DNA from: Flavobacterium supellecticarium
Lineage (GTDB): Bacteria > Bacteroidota > Bacteroidia > Flavobacteriales > Flavobacteriaceae
Direction: 5' to 3'
Assembly (NCBI RefSeq): GCF_004801375.1
Contig: NZ_SSNZ01000001.1
Coordinates: forward strand, 806,001 to 870,000
DNA length: 64,000 nt
Positions 26,700 to 37,200 of this stretch are shown here, in pieces (position 1 is the stretch's first letter; each line of letters begins with the position of its first letter). The translations under genes and the position numbers were made by a program. The notes beneath the pieces were generated by a model. The model did not search any database, was not told where the DNA came from, and saw only the letters and a list, made by a program, of their open reading frames with translations.

Positions 26700-27119
26700 A
26701 TGAATATCAAAAAATCACACTTAACACTCATTGCAGCCCTTGCAATATCGTTAACATCTTGTAAAAACAATAAAACCGAAGAAGAAACGTCTCTTGACGA
26801 AGTAACAACTACATATGAAACGCCTGTTTCCGAAACAGACGAAAATACCATAGAAGTTGCTGCCACGTCCACAGACGAAAATGCTACTGATGCTTATTTA
26901 AAAAGCTATGAAGAATTTGTTGATCAATACATAATTCTGATGGAAGATGCTAAAAGCGGAGATGCCTCTGCAATGACCAAATATGTGGAATATATGGAAA
27001 AAGCAACTGATTTATCGCAGAAAATGGAAAAGTCAGAAAATGAAATGACTCCTGCTCAAATGACTAAATTTCTTAAAATCCAAGCTAAATTAACGCAAGC
27101 TATTTCAGATATGAATTAA
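26700..27119 (+). CDS. Small lipoprotein (DUF6591-like)
   Basis: A 139-residue lipoprotein: signal peptide with lipobox LTSC near residue 21, then a Glu/Thr-rich linker (residues 24-60), then a helical domain SYEEFVDQYIILMEDAKSGD and a second helix MTPAQMTKFLKIQAKL. This organisation resembles the DUF6591 family of small Bacteroidota lipoproteins; the match is from memory. Function unknown. A hairpin terminator follows, so it is probably expressed on its own, ahead of the zinc-ribbon/SPFH cluster. Confidence 0.7.
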   Translation: MNIKKSHLTLIAALAISLTSCKNNKTEEETSLDEVTTTYETPVSETDENTIEVAATSTDENATDAYLKSYEEFVDQYIILMEDAKSGDASAMTKYVEYMEKATDLSQKMEKSENEMTPAQMTKFLKIQAKLTQAISDMN

Positions 27120-27124
27120 TAATC

Positions 27125-27160
27125 AATCGGATAGATGAAGAAATTCATTTATCCGATTTT
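27125..27160 (+). terminator. Terminator after the lipoprotein gene
   Basis: Stem AATCGGATA / TATCCGATT, extended inward by GATGAA / TTCATT, followed by TTCTT. Confidence 0.65.
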
Positions 27161-27284
27161 CTTAACATCTAATCATAGCTCCATCATCAATTCTGCTTTA
27201 GAGCCTACTGGTAGGGCGATTGAGAAAGTATAACACCAATGAAATTGTTGAATATAAAAAGTTACTAACCAAAAATAAAAACAT

Positions 27285-28157
27285 ATGATACTATATAACG
27301 AAAAAATAGAAAAACTCATAGCATTAGCATTAGCTGATGGAGAACTAACCGAAAAAGAAAGACAAATCCTCTTTAAAAAAGCCGAAACCGAAGGAATTGA
27401 CCTTGACGAATTTGAAATCGTCCTGGAAGCACGCCTTTTTGAAAAAATAAAACACAAAACACAAGAACCTGTTGCCGCTCCTGAATCGGATAAGTTTGGT
27501 GACATCAAAAAATGTCCCGCCTGTGGTGCCATTGCAGAAAGCTTTGTAACAAAGTGTTCCGATTGTGGCGCTGAATTCAGAAACATTGAAGTATCAGGAA
27601 GTATCATTCGATTTTTTGATAAGCTTGATGAAATAGAAGCAACAAGAAGTACAGGATTTTACGCGCAAAACACAGGAAGTAACATTGGTTTGGGAACCGT
27701 ATTATTATGGTTATTCTTCTGGTATATTTTGATTTTCATAAAAGGTATTCAGCTTATCCTGGCAACATCAAAATCAGCAAAATGGTCGACTACCGATGCC
27801 CGAAAAGAAGAATTTGTACTCAACTATCCCGTACCTGTTTCCAAAGAAAATATTTTGGAATTTCTGACAATCTCATCCAGTAAAATTAATCCGGTATCCT
27901 ATCTGACAATCTTCTCCGAAGACACCAAATACAAAAATACCTGGAATAAAATATGGCTTAAAAAAATTGAGCAGATAAATTCGAAAGCATCCATGTCAAT
28001 GAAAAACGATCCAAAAACGTATGCCGAAGTACTGGCTATTGTTGAAAAGGCCCGAAACATTACAAAAGAAAACACCAAAAAAGTATTCCATGTATTGGGT
28101 GCAGGCGCTGCTCTTATTTTAGTTTTTATTATTTGTAATGCCATTGCAGCAACATAA
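27285..28157 (+). CDS. TerB-like / zinc-ribbon membrane protein
   Basis: A 290-residue protein. Residues 1-50 are a helical TerB-like segment (LALADGELTEKERQILFKKA). A zinc ribbon has Cys77, Cys80, Cys91 and Cys94. A membrane segment follows at about 135-160 (TVLLWLFFWYILIFI), then a soluble helical region of about 100 residues and a C-terminal membrane helix (268-288). Zinc-ribbon plus membrane proteins of this kind accompany SPFH proteins in the YdjGHI-type envelope-stress systems. The SPFH gene follows 55 bp downstream, so the two probably work together. Its own function is not established. Confidence 0.75.
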   Translation: MILYNEKIEKLIALALADGELTEKERQILFKKAETEGIDLDEFEIVLEARLFEKIKHKTQEPVAAPESDKFGDIKKCPACGAIAESFVTKCSDCGAEFRNIEVSGSIIRFFDKLDEIEATRSTGFYAQNTGSNIGLGTVLLWLFFWYILIFIKGIQLILATSKSAKWSTTDARKEEFVLNYPVPVSKENILEFLTISSSKINPVSYLTIFSEDTKYKNTWNKIWLKKIEQINSKASMSMKNDPKTYAEVLAIVEKARNITKENTKKVFHVLGAGAALILVFIICNAIAAT

Positions 28158-28212
28158 AAGTAGTACTAACACCTAACTCTTTAAAGTAAATTTCATTATA
28201 AAAAACAAACAA

Positions 28213-29496
28213 ATGGCATTATTTGGCAATAAAAAAGAAGGCGGGTTGATGGACGTAATCCGTTGTGATGAACAGGAATATTTAGTTTGGAAATGGCGAC
28301 CGTCTGGCCCGGTTAATTCCACAAATAAAGAAAACGCAATACGTTACGGTAGTAGTTTACGTGTAAAAAACGGAGAACTTGCTGTATTTTTTTACAAGCA
28401 AAACGACGGAACCATTCAGGATTTTATACATGGTCCACACGACCAAACAATACAATCTGCCAACTTCCCAATTCTTACAAATATTGTAGGAGCCGCTTTT
28501 AACGGGAGTTCTCCGTTTCAGGCCGAAATCTATTATATCAATCTTTCCGGTAATATTCAAATCAAATTTGGGATTCCTTATTTTGATCTTTACGACCCCA
28601 GATTTACAGATTTAGGTGTTCCTTGTGCTGTCCGAGGAACGTTGACGTTTAATGTGACCGATTATAAAAACTTCATCAAACTAAACCGTTTAATCAATTT
28701 TGATTTAGAAGATTTTAAAAATCAAGTCAAAGATTTTTTCCAACGAAAAGCAAAGTCCGTCATCATTAATGCTTCACAGGATAACAACTTACCGGTAATG
28801 CAGATTGAACGAAAAATCGATGAAATAAGTGATCATATTCAATCTAAATTAAAATCCGATTTAGAAGAACATTTTGGTGTAAATCTAAAACGCTTGGATA
28901 TAGGAACAATTGAATTAGATAAAACACACGCTCATTATTTACAACTGAAAAAAATAACAGCCGATCAGCAAACCAAATTAGCCGAAGCTAAAACCGACAT
29001 AGAAATTGAGAATCTTTTGGAAACGACTCGAATCCAAAGAAAAGATATGGAATTAGGGGTTGAAGGCAAAAACTTTGCGGTTCATCAACTTAATCAGCAG
29101 ACTGATGTTTTAAAAACGGCGGCTCAAAATCTTGGAACAATGAGCAACATCGATTTAGACGGCGGAGAAGGCGGATTGAATGCCTCAGGTTTAATGGTTG
29201 GAATGGGAATTGGTAGTGCCATGGGTAGTCAAATAGGCAACCAAATGGGGCAAATGATGGGCAATATGAGTAGTATGCCACCACTACCTCCTGTCACAAT
29301 GTATCATGTAGCATTAAACGGTCAGCAATCCGGTTCTTTCAACCTGGAACAACTAAAACAATTTATTCAAAGTGGGCAGTTTACTCAAAACCATCATATT
29401 TGGAAAGAAGGCATGGCTGGCTGGGAATTATCGGGTAATGTACCCGAAATTGCAATGTTATTCAGTTCAGTTCCACCTCCCCCTCCAACAATTTAA
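28213..29496 (+). CDS. SPFH-domain protein with GYF_2 (DUF4339) domain, YdjI-like
   Basis: A 427-residue protein. Residues 10-250 form an SPFH (band 7/stomatin-like) domain of the YdjI / virion-core type (starts MDVIRCDEQEYLVWKW). A coiled-coil segment (about 225-285) is followed by a Gly/Met-rich linker (GMGIGSAMGSQIGNQMGQMM). The C terminus (residues 358-422) is a GYF_2/DUF4339 domain (MYHVALNGQQSGSFNLEQL, WKEGMAGW). YdjI-like proteins sit under the membrane and respond to membrane stress. Neighbours on both sides are membrane proteins on the same strand with short gaps (55 and 12 bp), consistent with one operon. Confidence 0.85.
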   Translation: MALFGNKKEGGLMDVIRCDEQEYLVWKWRPSGPVNSTNKENAIRYGSSLRVKNGELAVFFYKQNDGTIQDFIHGPHDQTIQSANFPILTNIVGAAFNGSSPFQAEIYYINLSGNIQIKFGIPYFDLYDPRFTDLGVPCAVRGTLTFNVTDYKNFIKLNRLINFDLEDFKNQVKDFFQRKAKSVIINASQDNNLPVMQIERKIDEISDHIQSKLKSDLEEHFGVNLKRLDIGTIELDKTHAHYLQLKKITADQQTKLAEAKTDIEIENLLETTRIQRKDMELGVEGKNFAVHQLNQQTDVLKTAAQNLGTMSNIDLDGGEGGLNASGLMVGMGIGSAMGSQIGNQMGQMMGNMSSMPPLPPVTMYHVALNGQQSGSFNLEQLKQFIQSGQFTQNHHIWKEGMAGWELSGNVPEIAMLFSSVPPPPPTI

Positions 29497-29508
29497 AAAA
29501 ACAAACAA

Positions 29509-29853
29509 ATGAAATTAGATTTTATAAAAACCAGCATCGCAGTAGCTGTAAGCGCCTTAATCGCTTACGGCTTCTATGCCTTTAATACAAACGCAAATAA
29601 AAATTTAGTAACCGTTGGCAGTTTCATTTTCCTGGCGACTACATTAATTCTAACCATCGGAATACGTTTTACACTTCCGAGGACAGCAACTATGGCAAGA
29701 ACCCTTTCCTGGATTTTCTTTTTAACGGCACTTGCCAGCAATCTTATTTTTTCATTCGCGATTTTTAAAGACGAACTTTATATCATTATAAATGGGATTT
29801 TGCTTTTGATTTATGTACTAATCTATTATTGGATAGGACAAGCGAAACAGTAA
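29509..29853 (+). CDS. Small four-helix membrane protein
   Basis: A 114-residue protein with four predicted membrane segments (about residues 8-25, 34-53, 65-87, 92-110). Family not recognised. It starts 12 bases after the SPFH-GYF gene, so it belongs to that operon and may be its membrane partner. Function unknown. Confidence 0.65.
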   Translation: MKLDFIKTSIAVAVSALIAYGFYAFNTNANKNLVTVGSFIFLATTLILTIGIRFTLPRTATMARTLSWIFFLTALASNLIFSFAIFKDELYIIINGILLLIYVLIYYWIGQAKQ

Positions 29854-30043
29854 ACTTTACTATCCTGTTAAACGCATCTATTCCAATTTTATGAATTAAC
29901 GGAGAAAATTATAAGAAACTAAATCAAATTGACATGATCTGGAGTTATTAAAAATCAATCAAAGGAATATAAAATGACTGAATCGGATTATAAAAGATCC
30001 GTTTCAGTAAAAAACGATTCGCTCTGATAAAATTTTGTACCAA

Positions 30044-30074
30044 TAAAAAAGCGGCTTTATTTCTAAAGCCGCTT
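30044..30074 (-). terminator. Terminator of tRNA-His
   Basis: 11-bp stem AAGCGGCTTTA / TAAAGCCGCTT with a 4-nt loop, T run on the minus strand. Confidence 0.85.
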
Positions 30075-30085
30075 AAAGTACTAAG

Positions 30086-30160
<75 letters not shown>

Positions 30161-30175
30161 ATTTGATTACGGGTG

Positions 30176-30205
30176 CAAATATACGGCAATTTCCGTATCA
30201 CGCAA
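30176..30205 (-). promoter_or_regulatory. Promoter of tRNA-His
   Basis: On the minus strand TTG (30205-30203), a 19-bp spacer, then TATATTTG (30183-30176). This is a textbook Bacteroidota housekeeping promoter. It lies 16 bases upstream of the tRNA. Confidence 0.8.
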
Positions 30206-30222
30206 GCATTTTTTAAAAAAAT

Positions 30223-30939
30223 TTACATCAAATTTTCTAAACTACTGACAGCCAAATATCTCTCTGCCGTAAAACCTTCGGCATAATCCGTTCCGATGAG
30301 TCGTCCCAGGTCCTGCGAGCGATAATGCAGGCTATCCAAAAAGTTTTTTGTCGCAATTGGCGTGGTTGGTTCGTTCGAATTGGGCTCGTAAAACTGCGAA
30401 CCATAGGCTAAAATCGCGGCCACTTTTTTATCGATAAAACCCGTCACGTCCACTACAAAATCCGGCGTGATGTTTTTCCACTGAATATAGTGGTACACCA
30501 CTTTTGGTCGCCAGGCTTCCTGAGCCACTCCATCCACTTCCGTTTCGATACGGCGTAAACCCGAAAGAAAACAGGCATCCGAAACCAATTTACTTCCTTT
30601 TCCATGATCTATATGTCGGTCGTCAATGGCATTACACAACACAATCTCCGGACGATATTTCCGGATCATTTTAATCACCTCCAATTGATGCGCTTCATCA
30701 TTTACAAAAAAACCATCGCGGAACCGCAGATTTTCCCGTACGGCAATTCCCAGGATTTCAGCCGCTTTACGCGCTTCTTCATCCCGGATTTCAGCCGATC
30801 CGCGGGTTCCCAGTTCGCCACGTGTTAAATCGATAATTCCCGCTTTTTTACCTAAACTAATTTCTTTTGCCAGGGTAGCACCACATCCCAATTCTACATC
30901 GTCGGGATGCGCCCCAAAGGCTAGTATATCTAATTTCAT
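30223..30939 (-). CDS. bshB1: Bacillithiol biosynthesis deacetylase BshB1
   Basis: A 238-residue zinc-dependent deacetylase of the PIG-L/LmbE family. The AHPDDVELGCGA motif (residues 10-21) and IDDRHIDHGKGS (about residues 106-117) carry the metal and catalytic residues. BshB1 removes the acetyl group of N-acetylglucosaminyl malate in bacillithiol (the low-molecular-weight thiol of Bacillota and many Bacteroidota). It follows the isochorismate synthase gene on the same strand with a 16-bp gap, so the three genes 32445-30223 form one transcript; the tRNA-His promoter lies just downstream. Confidence 0.92.
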   Translation of the reverse strand: MKLDILAFGAHPDDVELGCGATLAKEISLGKKAGIIDLTRGELGTRGSAEIRDEEARKAAEILGIAVRENLRFRDGFFVNDEAHQLEVIKMIRKYRPEIVLCNAIDDRHIDHGKGSKLVSDACFLSGLRRIETEVDGVAQEAWRPKVVYHYIQWKNITPDFVVDVTGFIDKKVAAILAYGSQFYEPNSNEPTTPIATKNFLDSLHYRSQDLGRLIGTDYAEGFTAERYLAVSSLENLM

Positions 30940-30955
30940 TTTGTTTTTTATCTAA

Positions 30956-32020
30956 TTATGCTAATATCTTTTTCATCGTCATCGATTTGTTCAGTGTCTC
31001 GAAAAATTCTTTTTCCGGTACACTATCTTTGGTAATGCCACAACCGATATACAGATGAATGTTTTCTTTTTTAATTTTCATACACCGCAGGTTCACATAT
31101 AAATCGGAATGCTCACTCCTACCCGTCGAAAAATTCTTGTTGAGTTCGCCTAGAAATCCCGAATAAAATTCCCTGTCGTAGTCTTCGTTTTCCAGAATAA
31201 AAGTACGTGCGGCTTCTTTTGGTAATCCACAAACTGCAGGTGTCGGATGTAAGATTTCAAGTACTTGCTTCAGACTCTCTTTGTCATTTAAACGCGCCGA
31301 AATGTCTGTTTTAATGTGCAACAAATTTCCCGCTCTGGCCGTATACGGATTGGATATTTTTTCTTCCGATGCCCAATCTTTAAGATTGTCCAGAATAAAC
31401 TCCGTTACATATTGTTGCTCTTCGATTTCCTTCGGTTCCCAGTGCACTGCTTCGGTTCCTTCATAAAGCTGCGTTCCGGCCAATGCTACGGTTTGCATCT
31501 GATAATCCTTAACTTTTAGCAGTTGTTCGGGCGTGGCGCCCATCCACATTCCGACTTTCGGATGGTAAAAACAATATTTAAAGGCGTTCGGATAGTTTGC
31601 CAGTAAGCGTGGAAACAAATGCTCTACATCTTTGGTCGTGCCGCCTACTTTTTCCTTCCGCGAAAGCACCACCTTTTTAAAATCCCCTGAATGTATCGCG
31701 GCTACGCCTTTTTCCACCAACTGTTCAAAATGCTGTTTTGCCGTTTCATCATACTCCTGAGAAACGGTTCCTTCTTCCGGAATAGTCGGTAGTTCGTATT
31801 TCTCCGTTATAATTTCGGAATGTTCTTCCGGAATCAGCACATAATTTTCACCATCAAACGGAGCCATAATAAAGCCCGTTTCGGAAAAACTTTCGGCCAA
31901 ATACACATGATCATTTACTTGAAAAAGGCCAATGATTTCGTCAGAGCCCGGTTTTGAATAAATGACAAATGGCAGGTTTTGTCCCTGATGTACTTTTACT
32001 TTCAGAAATAAATCGGTCAT
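30956..32020 (-). CDS. menF: Isochorismate synthase
   Basis: A 354-residue chorismate-binding enzyme that converts chorismate to isochorismate, the first step of menaquinone synthesis (or of siderophore synthesis in EntC relatives). The family motifs LHPTPAVCGLPK and FYSGFLGELN are in the C-terminal half. It overlaps the upstream thioesterase gene by four bases (ATGA-type), so they are translationally coupled. The pairing with a hotdog thioesterase supports menaquinone. MenF is the likely label, but EntC/DhbC-type cannot be excluded without wider context. Confidence 0.85.
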   Translation of the reverse strand: MTDLFLKVKVHQGQNLPFVIYSKPGSDEIIGLFQVNDHVYLAESFSETGFIMAPFDGENYVLIPEEHSEIITEKYELPTIPEEGTVSQEYDETAKQHFEQLVEKGVAAIHSGDFKKVVLSRKEKVGGTTKDVEHLFPRLLANYPNAFKYCFYHPKVGMWMGATPEQLLKVKDYQMQTVALAGTQLYEGTEAVHWEPKEIEEQQYVTEFILDNLKDWASEEKISNPYTARAGNLLHIKTDISARLNDKESLKQVLEILHPTPAVCGLPKEAARTFILENEDYDREFYSGFLGELNKNFSTGRSEHSDLYVNLRCMKIKKENIHLYIGCGITKDSVPEKEFFETLNKSMTMKKILA

Positions 32021-32445
32021 GACGCTCTTTTTGGTAAAACCATATTGGTGAGTTTACAAAGGGAGATCAGGTTTCCTTCTTCATCGGTAATTTTGATTTC
32101 CCACAGATGCAGGCTACGTCCCCTATGGATAATTCGGGCCGTTCCGTAGACAATTCCTTCCCTTTTGCTTTTGAGGTGATTGGCCGAAATTTCGATACCA
32201 CGTACCTCCTGCTTTTCCGGGTCGACAAACATGATAGAAGCGGCACTTCCCACGCTTTCTGCCAACGCTACCGTAGCGCCTCCGTGTAACAAGCCCATCG
32301 GTTGGTGTACTCTTGGGTTTACAGGCATTTTGGCTACTAAAAAATCTTCTCCGGCATCTATATATTCAATTTCTAAGGTTTGCATCAATGTATTTTTCGA
32401 CAAATGATTGCAAAGCTGCAGTACTTTTTCTTTATCAAATGACAT
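32017..32445 (-). CDS. Hotdog-fold thioesterase (PaaI/MenI type)
   Basis: A 142-residue acyl-CoA thioesterase of the PaaI/YbgC-like hotdog superfamily. The central GLLHGGATVALAESVGS motif (about residues 52-68) carries the usual catalytic Glu. MenI hydrolyses 1,4-dihydroxy-2-naphthoyl-CoA in menaquinone synthesis; its coupling to an isochorismate synthase gene supports that role here. The start codon at 32445 is the first gene of the operon with the isochorismate synthase and bshB1. Confidence 0.82.
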   Translation of the reverse strand: MSFDKEKVLQLCNHLSKNTLMQTLEIEYIDAGEDFLVAKMPVNPRVHQPMGLLHGGATVALAESVGSAASIMFVDPEKQEVRGIEISANHLKSKREGIVYGTARIIHRGRSLHLWEIKITDEEGNLISLCKLTNMVLPKRAS

Positions 32446-32583
32446 AAACTATATTTTGAATGGTAAAATTACAAAATCAAAACTGAAGTAAGAATAAACT
32501 TAGCCATCGAACGTTATATATAAATTGTAATTTAAGTATAATTTAACATCCAAAAATTAGTATTTTTACCAAAAATCAGAAAC

Positions 32584-34137
32584 ATGCGTCATTATTACTA
32601 CGTCCTTGTCACCCTTTTACTTATTGCTCTGAGTTCCTGTCGAAATGATTTTTCTTTCGAACCGAGTACCGGAAATCTGGAATTTTCGAAAGACACGATC
32701 TATCTGGATACCGTTTTTACGAATATCGGTTCCAGTACCTATACGTTAAAAGTGTACAACCGCAGTAATAAAGACATCAAAATCCCAAGTGTCCGATTGG
32801 GACAGGGCGATGCGTCCAAATACCGATTAATGGTCGACGGAATTCCGGGTAAAGTCTTTAACAACGTAGAATTACTGGCCAAAGACAGTATGTATATTTT
32901 TGTGGAAACCACCATTAATTACAACGATTTTTCCGCTCCGGATGCCCAATATTTATACACCGATAAAATCGAATTTGACTATGGTACCAACTACCAGAAA
33001 GTCGATCTGGTAACCCTGGTTAAAGATGCCTATTTTATCTATCCGGGACGTACCAACGGTGTATACGAACAGGTTGAGGTAGGCGTTGATGAAAACGGTA
33101 ATACCCTCACCACCCGTGGTCGGAATCTAAACCATAGTCATCCAACCAACGGCGACGAATTCCTCTGGAAAAAAGACAAACCCTATGTAATATATGGCTA
33201 TGCCGCGGTACCAAGCGGAGAAACCCTCAACGTACAAGCCGGTGCCCGGATTCATTTCCATGCCGAATCCGGTTTGATCGTACAACAGGGGGCGTCATTA
33301 AAAGTGGCCGGAACCAAATCGGTAACCGAAGCACTGGAAAACGAAGTGATTTTTGAAGGCGACCGATTGGAACAGGATTTTTCGGAAGTTCCGGGACAAT
33401 GGGGAACCATCTGGTTACGTAACGGTAGTACGGCACACGATTTAAAAAACCTGACGATTAAAAATGCTGTGGTTGGTATTTTAACCGAAGGAAACGATGG
33501 TACCGACGAAACCCTAAAATTGACCAACGTACAGATTTATAACAGTGCCAATGTTGGCTTATTAGCCCGAAATGCGCATATCAAAGGTGATAATATAGTT
33601 ATCAATAGAGCGGGACAAGCAGCGCTGGCTTGTACTTTTGGTGGAAAATACCTATTTAGACAATCGACTTTTGTGAATTACTGGTCACGTCCCAATCAGG
33701 TTGCCGTAGCGATCGACAACGGTTCCGACCAACAGCTAATTCCATTGGAAATGGCCCAATTTGACAACTGTATACTGTTTGGATCGAGCAATATTCCGCT
33801 TTCGATGACCCGAAACAATTCGCAAGCTTTTAACTTCCGATTCAATAACTGTCTGATCAAATTCTTTGATGTGGCACAACAATTTTCAAACAATAATTTA
33901 TATCCTATTGCCAATACCACCGATTATAGCAACTGTCGTATTGCCGTAAATTCCAATTCGTTTAAACCGGATTTTAAAAACCCGAACAAAAACCAATTGA
34001 TCATTGGCAATAATTCTGATGCAAAAGCTTTTGGAACGACCATGACCAATCCGTTTTTAGAAGACATCCTTGGAAATGTACGTCCCAACGGAGGTTCCGA
34101 TCTGGGTGCTTATAACCACGTGATATTCGAGAATTAA
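32584..34137 (+). CDS. Beta-helix lipoprotein
   Basis: A 517-residue lipoprotein with lipobox LSSC near residue 19. Residues 25-150 form a beta-sandwich segment typical of Bacteroidota exported proteins (TGNLEFSKDTIYLDTVFTN). Residues about 195-510 are parallel beta-helix-like repeats (for example LQV/ITI-rich strands around GLIVQQGASLKV and NVQIYNSANVGLLA), as in polysaccharide-binding or adhesive surface proteins. I see no catalytic motif. It lies upstream of purL with a canonical promoter between them, so the two are separate units. Confidence 0.75.
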   Translation: MRHYYYVLVTLLLIALSSCRNDFSFEPSTGNLEFSKDTIYLDTVFTNIGSSTYTLKVYNRSNKDIKIPSVRLGQGDASKYRLMVDGIPGKVFNNVELLAKDSMYIFVETTINYNDFSAPDAQYLYTDKIEFDYGTNYQKVDLVTLVKDAYFIYPGRTNGVYEQVEVGVDENGNTLTTRGRNLNHSHPTNGDEFLWKKDKPYVIYGYAAVPSGETLNVQAGARIHFHAESGLIVQQGASLKVAGTKSVTEALENEVIFEGDRLEQDFSEVPGQWGTIWLRNGSTAHDLKNLTIKNAVVGILTEGNDGTDETLKLTNVQIYNSANVGLLARNAHIKGDNIVINRAGQAALACTFGGKYLFRQSTFVNYWSRPNQVAVAIDNGSDQQLIPLEMAQFDNCILFGSSNIPLSMTRNNSQAFNFRFNNCLIKFFDVAQQFSNNNLYPIANTTDYSNCRIAVNSNSFKPDFKNPNKNQLIIGNNSDAKAFGTTMTNPFLEDILGNVRPNGGSDLGAYNHVIFEN

Positions 34138-34162
34138 CCGCTAAAAAATATAGCCGCTGAAA

Positions 34163-34193
34163 TTGTCTAATTGACCGAATTAGATTAATTTTG
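34163..34193 (+). promoter_or_regulatory. Promoter of purL
   Basis: TTG (34163-34165), 20-bp spacer, TAATTTTG (34186-34193); expected start about 10 bases downstream, with a leader of about 25 nt before the ATG at 34228. Confidence 0.7.
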
Positions 34194-34227
34194 CATTTTT
34201 AAAAACAACACACTAACAACACACACA

Positions 34228-37200
34228 ATGATTCATTTCTTCGGAAACCAGACCAACACGGTTTTTGCAGTACAATCGCAAAACGAGCTTTCGGCTCAGG
34301 ACATTACGAAATTAAACTGGCTGTTTGCAAGCACTTCTGAAAACCCTTGCACGGTTGTTAACGATACAAAGGCATCTCTGGATGCTTTTTTTGTTGGCCC
34401 ACGTGCCGCCATGATCACGCCATGGAGTACCAATGCCGTTGAAATTACTCAGAATATGGGAATTTCCGGTATTATCCGTATCGAAGAGTTTGAAAAAGCA
34501 ACGGCCGATTTTAACGATTTCGACCCGATGCTTTTCCAGAAATACACCAGCCTGAACCAGGATATTTATACCATTAACATCCAACCGGAACCAATACTGG
34601 AAATCGAGGATATCGCAGCCTATAACCAACAAGAAGGTTTGGCTTTAAGCGAAGAAGAAGTGGATTATCTAAACCAATTATCGGCTAAATTAGGTCGTAA
34701 ATTGACCGATTCGGAGGTATTTGGTTTTTCACAGGTGAACTCGGAACACTGTCGTCACAAGATCTTTAATGGGACCTTTGTGATCGACGGCGAAGAAAAA
34801 CCGACTTCTCTTTTCAAGTTGATCAAAAAAACATCGGAGACACATCCAAACGATATTGTTTCCGCCTATAAAGATAACGTCGCCTTTATCAAAGGCCCAA
34901 GAGTACAACAGTTTGCGCCAAAAACAGCAGACAAACCGGATTTTTACGATGTAAAGGAATTTGATTCTGTAATTTCGATAAAAGCCGAAACCCATAACTT
35001 CCCGACCACCGTAGAACCGTTTAACGGAGCAGCAACCGGTTCGGGAGGAGAAATCCGCGACCGACTTGCCGGAGGGCAAGGTTCCCTTCCATTGGCCGGA
35101 ACAGCCGTATATATGACCTCTTATTCCCGATTGGAAGAAAACCGTCCATGGGAACAGGCAATGGACGAACGCAAATGGTTGTACCAAACCCCAATGGATA
35201 TCCTGATCAAAGCATCAAACGGGGCCTCCGATTTCGGAAACAAATTCGGTCAGCCGTTGATTACCGGTTCCGTATTAACCTTCGAACACGAAGAAGAAGC
35301 CCGTAAATTAGGTTTTGATAAAGTGATCATGTTAGCCGGAGGTATCGGATACGGAAAAGAAAGTCAGGCGAAAAAATTAAAACCATCCGTAGGCGATAAA
35401 GTCGTAATCCTTGGCGGTGAAAACTACCGTATCGGTATGGGTGGTGCAGCCGTATCATCAGCCGATACCGGAGCTTTTGGTTCAGGGATCGAATTAAATG
35501 CGATCCAGCGTTCGAATCCCGAAATGCAAAAACGGGCAGCCAATGCCGTACGTGGTTTAGTCGAAAGTGACCATAACCCTATCGTATCGATTCACGATCA
35601 CGGTGCCGGAGGGCATTTAAACTGTTTGTCGGAATTGGTTGAAGAAACCGGCGGTAAAATCGACCTGGACAAACTACCGGTTGGCGATCCTACCTTATCG
35701 GCAAAAGAAATCATCGGAAACGAATCTCAGGAACGTATGGGATTGGTAATCGGTGAAAAAGATCTGGATACCTTACAACGTATCGCCGACCGTGAGCGTT
35801 CGCCTATGTATACTGTAGGAGATGTGACCGGTGATCATCGTTTTACATTCGAATCGGCTACAACCGGTGCGAAACCAATGGATTTTGCCTTGGAAGACAT
35901 GTTTGGTAGTTCGCCGAAAATGATTATGAGCGACAAAACCATAGTTCGCAACTATAAAGATTTAAACTATACCGCTGCTTCGATTCCGGACTATCTGAAT
36001 CAGGTAGTACAATTGGAAGCCGTAGCCTGTAAAGACTGGCTAACCAACAAAGTAGACCGTTGTGTCGGCGGACGTGTTGCCAAACAACAATGTGCCGGAC
36101 CATTACAATTACCACTAAACAATGCGGGTGTGATGGCTTTGGATTTCCAGGGCAAAGAAGGTATCGCTACTACAATCGGACACTCTCCGGTTTCGGCTTT
36201 GATCGATCCGGTAGCGGGAAGCCGTACTGCCATTGGAGAAGCCTTGTCCAATATTGTTTGGGCACCGTTAAAAGACAATTTAGCCGGTGTATCCTTATCG
36301 GCCAACTGGATGTGGGCGTGTAAAAACGAAGGTGAAGATGCCCGTTTATATGAAGCTGTAAAAGGTTGTTCCGATTTTGCCATCGAATTAGGCATCAACA
36401 TTCCAACGGGGAAAGATTCCCTATCGATGAAACAAAAATATCCAAATGACGAAGTAATCGCTCCGGGAACGGTAATCATTTCGGCAGCGGGTAACTGTAC
36501 TGATATCACTAAAGTCGTAGAACCGGTGTTACAACGCAATGGTGGCGCGATTTACTATATTAACCTGTCGCAGGATACCTTTAAATTAGGAGGCTCATCC
36601 TTTGCGCAGATTTTAAATACCATCGGTGATTCCGCACCAACGATTACCGATGCAGCTTACTTTAAAAAAGCATTCAACACGATCCAGGATTTGATCAAAG
36701 GCGGACATATCCAAGCCGGGCACGATATTGGAAGCGGTGGTTTAATTACAACCCTTTTAGAAATGTGTTTTTCTGATGTTAACCTTGGTGCTTCGTTTGA
36801 TTTATCCGTTTTAGGAGAAGCCGATACGGTAAAAGCATTCTTTAATGAAAACATCGGATTGGTATTCCAGACTGATGCAGAAGCAGAAGCGATCTTAAAT
36901 AACAATGGCGTTTCCTTCTTCAAAATCGGACAAGTAGTAGCCGGAAACACTGTAACGCTTACCAACAACGCGGATACTTTTACGTTTAACGTAGCCGAAT
37001 TACGCGATACCTGGTATAAAACATCTTTCCTTTTGGATCAGAAACAATCCAAAAACGGAATGGCGCAAGAGCGTTACAACAACTATAAAAACCAACCCTT
37101 AACCTATACGTTCCCATCACATTTTGATGGTAAAAAACCGGTTATCGACGCTTCGAAACCACGTCCGAAAGCAGCTATCATCCGCGAAAAAGGAAGTAAC

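Noticed and set aside
36000..36539. 179-residue minus-strand frame inside purL
   Set aside because: Antisense shadow of purL, which is a complete conserved gene in the other direction.
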